A DNA stretch of 64,000 nucleotides from Chryseolinea serpens (GTDB lineage: Bacteria; Bacteroidota; Bacteroidia; Cytophagales; Cyclobacteriaceae), in the NCBI RefSeq assembly GCF_900129725.1, contig NZ_FQWQ01000001.1:1364001-1428000 (forward strand), read 5' to 3'. Position 1 is the first letter of the stretch. Each line of letters opens with the position of its first letter. This document shows positions 59,800 to 64,000 of the stretch, in pieces. A program made the translations under genes and the position numbers. The notes under the pieces were generated by a model. The model worked only from the letters and a program-made list of their open reading frames with translations. It made no database searches and was not told the origin of the DNA.

Positions 59800-61614
59800 C
59801 TATTTCAGCAGGTCACTAAGCTGGTCGAGCATCTTTTCTCCGGTCTGTACGGCATCCGTGATCTTTTGTTCGTTAAAATCGCGTTCCGTTGTAAACGATT
59901 TAAGATGTTGGTCAAACTCCAGCATGAGCTTTTTGACATTCTTGTCGGGCGATTTCGCCGCCTTATCCCGCAGCACCCTTATTTTCTCTGCATCGGAAAT
60001 ACCTTCCCGCAATTTCTCAAAACGAATGCCACTGTTTGCGCCCGGGTAGACCAGGAAACAATCGCCCGCGGCCCACGATCCGTGGCGTGCATCGCGGGTG
60101 GGATCTTCAGGCCATGCATCATAGGCCCATCGCAAAAATCCATCGTAGCCATAGGCGACGGCATACCAACTGATCCACCGGCCTTCGATGGGCGGAGAGA
60201 AAACAAAGTTATTCGGCTTGGCCGGATTGCAGCAGACGTAATAGGTGGACGAGGCGCCTCTCGCCGCACGTTCGGCTGCCTCTTTCATGCTGGGTTCCTT
60301 TCCAAAGAGGAAAGAATAGTCGCTCAGCAAAAGATCGAGTTCTTTGTGCCAATCGCCGGCGTAGGTGATCCTCCAGTCTTTTGAATGATCCTTCACCACC
60401 TGGATGGCCGCCAACGTCTGTTTCATTTCACTTTCGTTGATGCCGATATACGTTTTCTCAAACCATCCCTTGCGTTGCAGGTGGGTCTTCAGGTCGGTCA
60501 GGAAAATATTCCAGAAGGCTTTGTATTCTTTTGAATCGGGTGCCATGATCGCATAGGCGTAGTTCCCTGTTTTCCCATCGCGATAGCGAAAGCGATTTCC
60601 CCAGGGCACCGGCGAATAGATGGTAATGGCCTCGTCCACGCCTACTCCCATGGCAAGCTCTACATATTGATCAAAAATGTTGTAGTCAAATTTCCAGCTA
60701 CCATCTTCTTGTTTGGTCCAGTCGATCATCGTGTCTTCGATCCGGAATGAATTATCGGCCCAGGGTGAGTGCACCGCATAGGTAGTGATGTACTTTCCAC
60801 CGGCATCGGCATAGAGCTTCATGTGTTTTTTCAACAACAGTTTGTGTTCCTCCGACCAGGGCTCAACATGATTGTACCAAGCCAGCACCCAGGGATTTTG
60901 CCAAAGATCAAGTCTGAATTTCCATTCGGTTGGGGGAGGCAAGGTGGGGGGCTGCACTTTTATCTTCAGCGTGAGCGTAGCGTTGTAGCGATCTGTTTTT
61001 ACATCGATCGTCCCCTGGTATGCTCCTGGTTCGGTGCCCGGGGGCACTTCCAAAGAAAGCCATACCGGGCGGGACGTACGGCCGGGCAGTTGAAATCTTT
61101 CAAACGGCTCGAATCGATCGGGCATCAGGAACACATCCCTGTAGGGCGAGGGACCGCAGTCCAGGTTGCCGTCGCCATAAGGATAGTTCGACAGCACATA
61201 GCGCACGAGGTTAAGTTTGATGTTTTCCCGCTTCAACACGGCACCTTTTGGACCCACCAGGTCGTGCAGGACAAACCTCACCTGGTCCAGAGTGTCTGGC
61301 GACCAAACGACCAGCGTTGTATTGAGGCGCTCGCCCCTCCACCCCGCTTGTTCCCACACGAGGGACTCGGGCTGCAGGTCGGGCACTTCACTTCTGAAAT
61401 AGAGTTTATCGGTCGAGGCAAAGGAGATGTGCAAGCCCGGCTTCTCTTTTGTCCAGCGTTGCGGATCTACGGAGGTATCAAAGGTATATTCATCCTGGTA
61501 GTGGCCGTCAGGCACGACCACCTTCGACGCCTCTATCCGGCCTTTATATGCCTGGCTAAAACCAATCGTCAGAGAAAAAAGAAGCAGAAAAATGAGCGCT
61601 GAGATTTTTTGCAT
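59800..61614 (-). CDS. GH123/DUF4091-type glycoside-hydrolase-like protein
   Basis: This is a 604-residue exported protein (signal KISALIFLLLFSLTIGFSQ). The N-terminal beta-sandwich covers about residues 25-225 (RPVWLSLEVPPGTEPGAYQGTIDVKTD). A TIM barrel covers about 235-470, with a candidate acid in YIGINESEMK near residue 382. The C-terminal DUF4091 block (about 485-560) is GYDGFLRWAYDAWPEDP ... SWAAGDCFLVYPG ... RFEKLREGISDAEK. GH123 enzymes release N-acetylgalactosamine by substrate assistance using an Asp-Glu pair. Here the corresponding acidic residues appear as N-E-S-E, so catalysis on GalNAc is uncertain. It sits between RND metal-efflux adaptors and DUF3347, with 162 bp to the former. 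Confidence 0.85.
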   Translation of the reverse strand: MQKISALIFLLLFSLTIGFSQAYKGRIEASKVVVPDGHYQDEYTFDTSVDPQRWTKEKPGLHISFASTDKLYFRSEVPDLQPESLVWEQAGWRGERLNTTLVVWSPDTLDQVRFVLHDLVGPKGAVLKRENIKLNLVRYVLSNYPYGDGNLDCGPSPYRDVFLMPDRFEPFERFQLPGRTSRPVWLSLEVPPGTEPGAYQGTIDVKTDRYNATLTLKIKVQPPTLPPPTEWKFRLDLWQNPWVLAWYNHVEPWSEEHKLLLKKHMKLYADAGGKYITTYAVHSPWADNSFRIEDTMIDWTKQEDGSWKFDYNIFDQYVELAMGVGVDEAITIYSPVPWGNRFRYRDGKTGNYAYAIMAPDSKEYKAFWNIFLTDLKTHLQRKGWFEKTYIGINESEMKQTLAAIQVVKDHSKDWRITYAGDWHKELDLLLSDYSFLFGKEPSMKEAAERAARGASSTYYVCCNPAKPNNFVFSPPIEGRWISWYAVAYGYDGFLRWAYDAWPEDPTRDARHGSWAAGDCFLVYPGANSGIRFEKLREGISDAEKIRVLRDKAAKSPDKNVKKLMLEFDQHLKSFTTERDFNEQKITDAVQTGEKMLDQLSDLLK

Positions 61615-61776
61615 GATGCATTAAAGTTAAAATGAATGAGGCGTTTCTTTTTTATGACGTCCGCCAAATTTACATTATTCAGAGGGGTCATCCCTCATCA
61701 AAATTGCCCAGATACAGCCGGTTTTTATTCAAGCTTTTAGTTTTCATTTCATGGTTAAGATTTCCTTTCCTGGCGA

Positions 61777-62988
61777 CTATTCGTGTTGATGAACGGCCAT
61801 CGGATCGCCACCCTTTTTGAGCACGATCTCGCTGTAAAGCAAATAGGCCCCGGTGACCGCCACCGTGTCGCCTTCCGACAATCCGCTGGTGATCTCCACC
61901 TTTCCAAAATCCTCCAGCCCCGTCTCCACTTCGCGGGGCTCGAAAGTGCCCGGCAGGGTTTGCACATAGACGTGCGCTCCGTGGGCGTCGCGGATCACCG
62001 CGTCGGTCGGGAGTGCCAACGCCTGGCGCGACGAGTGGGTGAAGAGCACTTGCGCCTGCATGCCCGGCTTGAAAATCTCGTTGGGATTGGCGAGGGTCGC
62101 GCGCAGCACCGTCACCACCGTGTTGGCGCGATACTCCGGGCTGAGAAAGGTCACCTTCGCCTCCACGGGTGTGGCCTCGTATCCATTCACCCGCACGCTG
62201 ATCATGTCGCCGACCTTGACCAGCGAGGTTTCCTGCGGATAGGTCTCCGCTTCCAACCACAGTGTGCCTATATTTTCCAGTTGATAAAGCGCTGCCCCCT
62301 CCTCGACGTATTGCCCTTCGGCTACGCGGATGGAGGTGATCAACCCCGAGGCCGGCGCCAGGAACGTGATCCGCTCCTTAAAAACTTTAGACTTCCCCAA
62401 CTGGTCGACTTGGGCTGGGGTGAGGCCATAGCGCAGGAGTTTTTGTTCGGCACTTTTCAAAAACGTTGCATAGCGTGGATTCTCTTTGCCCAGCGCATCG
62501 TATTGCGCTTTGGCCAACAGGTATTCGCGTTGCAGCGTTAGCAGGGTCTCGCTATACAACTCGTAGAGCGGCTCCCCTTTCTTCACAGGGCGACCGGTTT
62601 CTTTCAGAAAAAGTTTTTCCACGCGACCGGCGGCGCGGCTGCTGATCACGGAAGAACCTTCCTCGTTCAGCGCCAGCTTTCCATTGATCACAATGGTCTG
62701 GCCTACGGGCTGCGACGCAACTGCCGCGGTCGTGATGTTGGCCAGCCGCATTTGGTTTTCGCTCAACATGAGTTCGATGCCCGCTTTTTTGGGAACAAGA
62801 TCCATTCCACAGATCGGACATTTCCCCGGTCCATCCTGAACCACCGCGGGGTGCATCGGGCACGTGTACTTTTCCGGCGCAGGCTTAGGTTGTTCATGCG
62901 CATGATCGGCGTGCCCGGCAGCCGGTCGCTTTTCGGAACATGCCGCCAACACGGACAGTAAGGCGATGAATATGAATAGGGTTCTCAT
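61777..62988 (-). CDS. RND efflux periplasmic adaptor with heavy-metal-binding domain (CusB-like)
   Basis: This is a 403-residue lipoprotein. The lipobox LLSVLAAC (Cys about residue 17) is followed by a His-rich linker (HADHAH). A heavy-metal-binding domain has CPMHPAVVQDGPGKCPICGMDL (about 42-63). The adaptor fold then follows, with barrel-sandwich and hairpin (AAGRVEKLFLKETGRPVKKGEPLYEL; LTLQREYLLAKAQYD) and beta-barrel YVEEGAALYQLENIGTLWLEA. Copper/silver or other divalent-metal efflux is inferred from the CPMHP...CPxCGMxL pattern. The start at 62986-62988 is one base after the upstream adaptor's stop (TGA-C-ATG); an alternative start at 63018 would overlap it. Confidence 0.92.
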   Translation of the reverse strand: MRTLFIFIALLSVLAACSEKRPAAGHADHAHEQPKPAPEKYTCPMHPAVVQDGPGKCPICGMDLVPKKAGIELMLSENQMRLANITTAAVASQPVGQTIVINGKLALNEEGSSVISSRAAGRVEKLFLKETGRPVKKGEPLYELYSETLLTLQREYLLAKAQYDALGKENPRYATFLKSAEQKLLRYGLTPAQVDQLGKSKVFKERITFLAPASGLITSIRVAEGQYVEEGAALYQLENIGTLWLEAETYPQETSLVKVGDMISVRVNGYEATPVEAKVTFLSPEYRANTVVTVLRATLANPNEIFKPGMQAQVLFTHSSRQALALPTDAVIRDAHGAHVYVQTLPGTFEPREVETGLEDFGKVEITSGLSEGDTVAVTGAYLLYSEIVLKKGGDPMAVHQHE

Positions 62989-62989
62989 G

Positions 62990-64000
62990 TCAGGGATTGG
63001 TTTTAACAAAGCTTTCACTGTCGATCAGGTAATGGGCATTGGCGGCAATCTCTTCCGAAGGCGTCAGGCCTTGGGTGATCTCGATCCAACCCTTGGCATG
63101 GATGCCCGTGGTGATTTTCTTCGGCTTCAGCATGCTGCCGTCTTTGACAAACACCAGCCGGTCGCGCCCCATGTCCAGCACGGCATCGCGGGGCACCCAG
63201 AGGGATTCCTTGGCGGTGAGTTGGACTTTCGCGCGCACCAGGTGGCCGATGTGCAGGTCGTGCATGTGTTTGGTGTACACGCGCAGTTTCAAGAACTCCT
63301 CCCCCTGCGCGAAGTAGGGTTGCACAAAATCGATGGTGGCTTCTTCCTTCGTGCCGTTGCCGAAGTCGAGCGTGAGCACATCGCCTTTGCGGATGGCGCT
63401 GGCCTGGGCTGCGGGAACATCCAGTTCGATGCGCAACGCCGCCGTGTTCACAATGTTGAAGAGTGTCTGCCCCGCGCTGACGTAGTCGCCTTCGCGAAGC
63501 AGGGTAGCACTGGATGTCGCGCCGGTTGTTGATGGCGTGTTTGTGCCGGCATTTGCGGCGGATCCCATGCCATTATCGCTCATGCTCGTCGCTGGGCTGC
63601 TTGGCTTTTGAGGTAATGTCGGGGGTGTCTGCTGCGCGGCGGTCACAACGTATCCGCTGTATGGACTATAGATCGGAAAAGTAGTGGCCACCGTTTTCCG
63701 GGCTATCAGCTTCTGGATGTAATCCGCATCCACCCCCAGCAGTTCCAGTTTCCTTTTTGCTGATTCAACCAACGCCGTGTTCCCTGCATCGCTTTCCAAT
63801 ACAAAAAGCAATTCGCGTTGCGCGGTGAGCAGCTCGGGGCTGTACAACTCGGCCACTCTCTGTCCTTTGTTCACCGGTTGAAAGGCATACTTGAGAAACA
63901 CTTTCTCCAACCGTCCTCCGGTTCTCACCGAGAGGGTGTAGCTGCTCCGCGTGTCATAGGTGATGATGCCCTGCGTTTCTTGCGAAAGCGGCACCGTGCG
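62990..64000 (-). CDS. Second RND efflux periplasmic adaptor (CusB-like), N-terminus beyond window edge
   Basis: The frame is open to the right edge, giving 336 residues of a longer protein; the gene starts outside. The adaptor core is visible as VRTGGRLEKVFLKYAFQPVNKGQRVAELYSPELLTAQRELLFVLESD, then a long linker (TPPTLPQKPSSPATSMSDNGMGSAANAGTNTPSTTGATSSA) that is unusual in this family. DYVSAGQTLFNIVNTAALRIELDVP and a membrane-proximal domain (VRAKVQLTAKESLWVPRDAVLDMGRDRLVFVKDG) follow. It is upstream of the first adaptor with one base between. A tandem pair of adaptors implies a tripartite metal pump whose RND subunit is likely just upstream, outside the window. Confidence 0.88.
   Translation of the reverse strand, partial: RTVPLSQETQGIITYDTRSSYTLSVRTGGRLEKVFLKYAFQPVNKGQRVAELYSPELLTAQRELLFVLESDAGNTALVESAKRKLELLGVDADYIQKLIARKTVATTFPIYSPYSGYVVTAAQQTPPTLPQKPSSPATSMSDNGMGSAANAGTNTPSTTGATSSATLLREGDYVSAGQTLFNIVNTAALRIELDVPAAQASAIRKGDVLTLDFGNGTKEEATIDFVQPYFAQGEEFLKLRVYTKHMHDLHIGHLVRAKVQLTAKESLWVPRDAVLDMGRDRLVFVKDGSMLKPKKITTGIHAKGWIEITQGLTPSEEIAANAHYLIDSESFVKTNP

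Noticed and set aside
59188-60384. 398-codon open frame antisense to DUF3347 and the GH123-like gene
   Set aside because: It covers a hairpin and two well-supported minus-strand genes, and its translation has no recognisable features.

Overview
The window looks like chromosome of a Bacteroidota member, most likely order Cytophagales. The evidence is a SusC/SusD pair, type IX secretion (T9SS) C-terminal signals of both the gliding-associated and the Por type, LytS/LytTR and NtrC-type two-component pairs, long FtsX/MacB-like permeases, and promoters of the TTTG / TAnnTTTG type instead of E. coli -35/-10 boxes. Base composition is moderately GC-rich and fairly even. The gene at 29245-30003 and some intergenic stretches are visibly more AT-rich. 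I saw no rRNA, tRNA, CRISPR array or transposase gene.

Left part (1-24 kb). The edge cuts through the N-terminal part of a Cas6-like CRISPR RNA endonuclease, so a CRISPR-Cas locus probably lies just outside. Next come ychF, a PUR-alpha-like DUF3276 gene, a DUF58 gene, a divergent ferredoxin / LuxC-type acyl-CoA reductase pair, and an 11.2-kb gene for a 3729-residue secreted repeat protein. That protein has about 21 repeats of roughly 88 residues arranged as 528-bp super-units, and it is translationally coupled to a small secreted protein. Then follow a membrane-anchored protein, smc, a secreted protein of unknown function and an MFS transporter.

Middle (24-42 kb). A DUF6569 protein and a VWA protein are followed by a TPR-histidine kinase/LytTR regulator operon. 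A lipoprotein gene is flanked by inverted copies of a short-tandem-repeat element. After it come a histone-H1-like SWIB protein, a lone receiver protein, two overlapping ankyrin genes and an AraC regulator. Two paralogous FtsX/MacB-type permeases without an ATPase lie divergent to an NtrC-type regulator and histidine kinase operon, with a TGTATC-N6-GATACA dyad between them.

Right part (42-64 kb). An aldo/keto reductase precedes a tight five-gene SusC/SusD locus that ends in two lipoproteins and a T9SS-exported M43 metallopeptidase. This layout suggests uptake of a peptide-containing substrate. The third copy of the short-tandem-repeat element follows its last stop codon. Then come an LTA-synthase-like membrane sulfatase-fold protein, a lipoprotein MsrB, a DabA/DabB-type inorganic-carbon uptake pair with a small exported protein just upstream, and the end of a heavy-metal RND efflux operon (two adaptors and a DUF3347 protein) with a GH123/DUF4091 protein placed inside it. 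The second adaptor runs off the right edge.

All family assignments come from reading motifs and overall sequence by eye. No database search or structure prediction was run.
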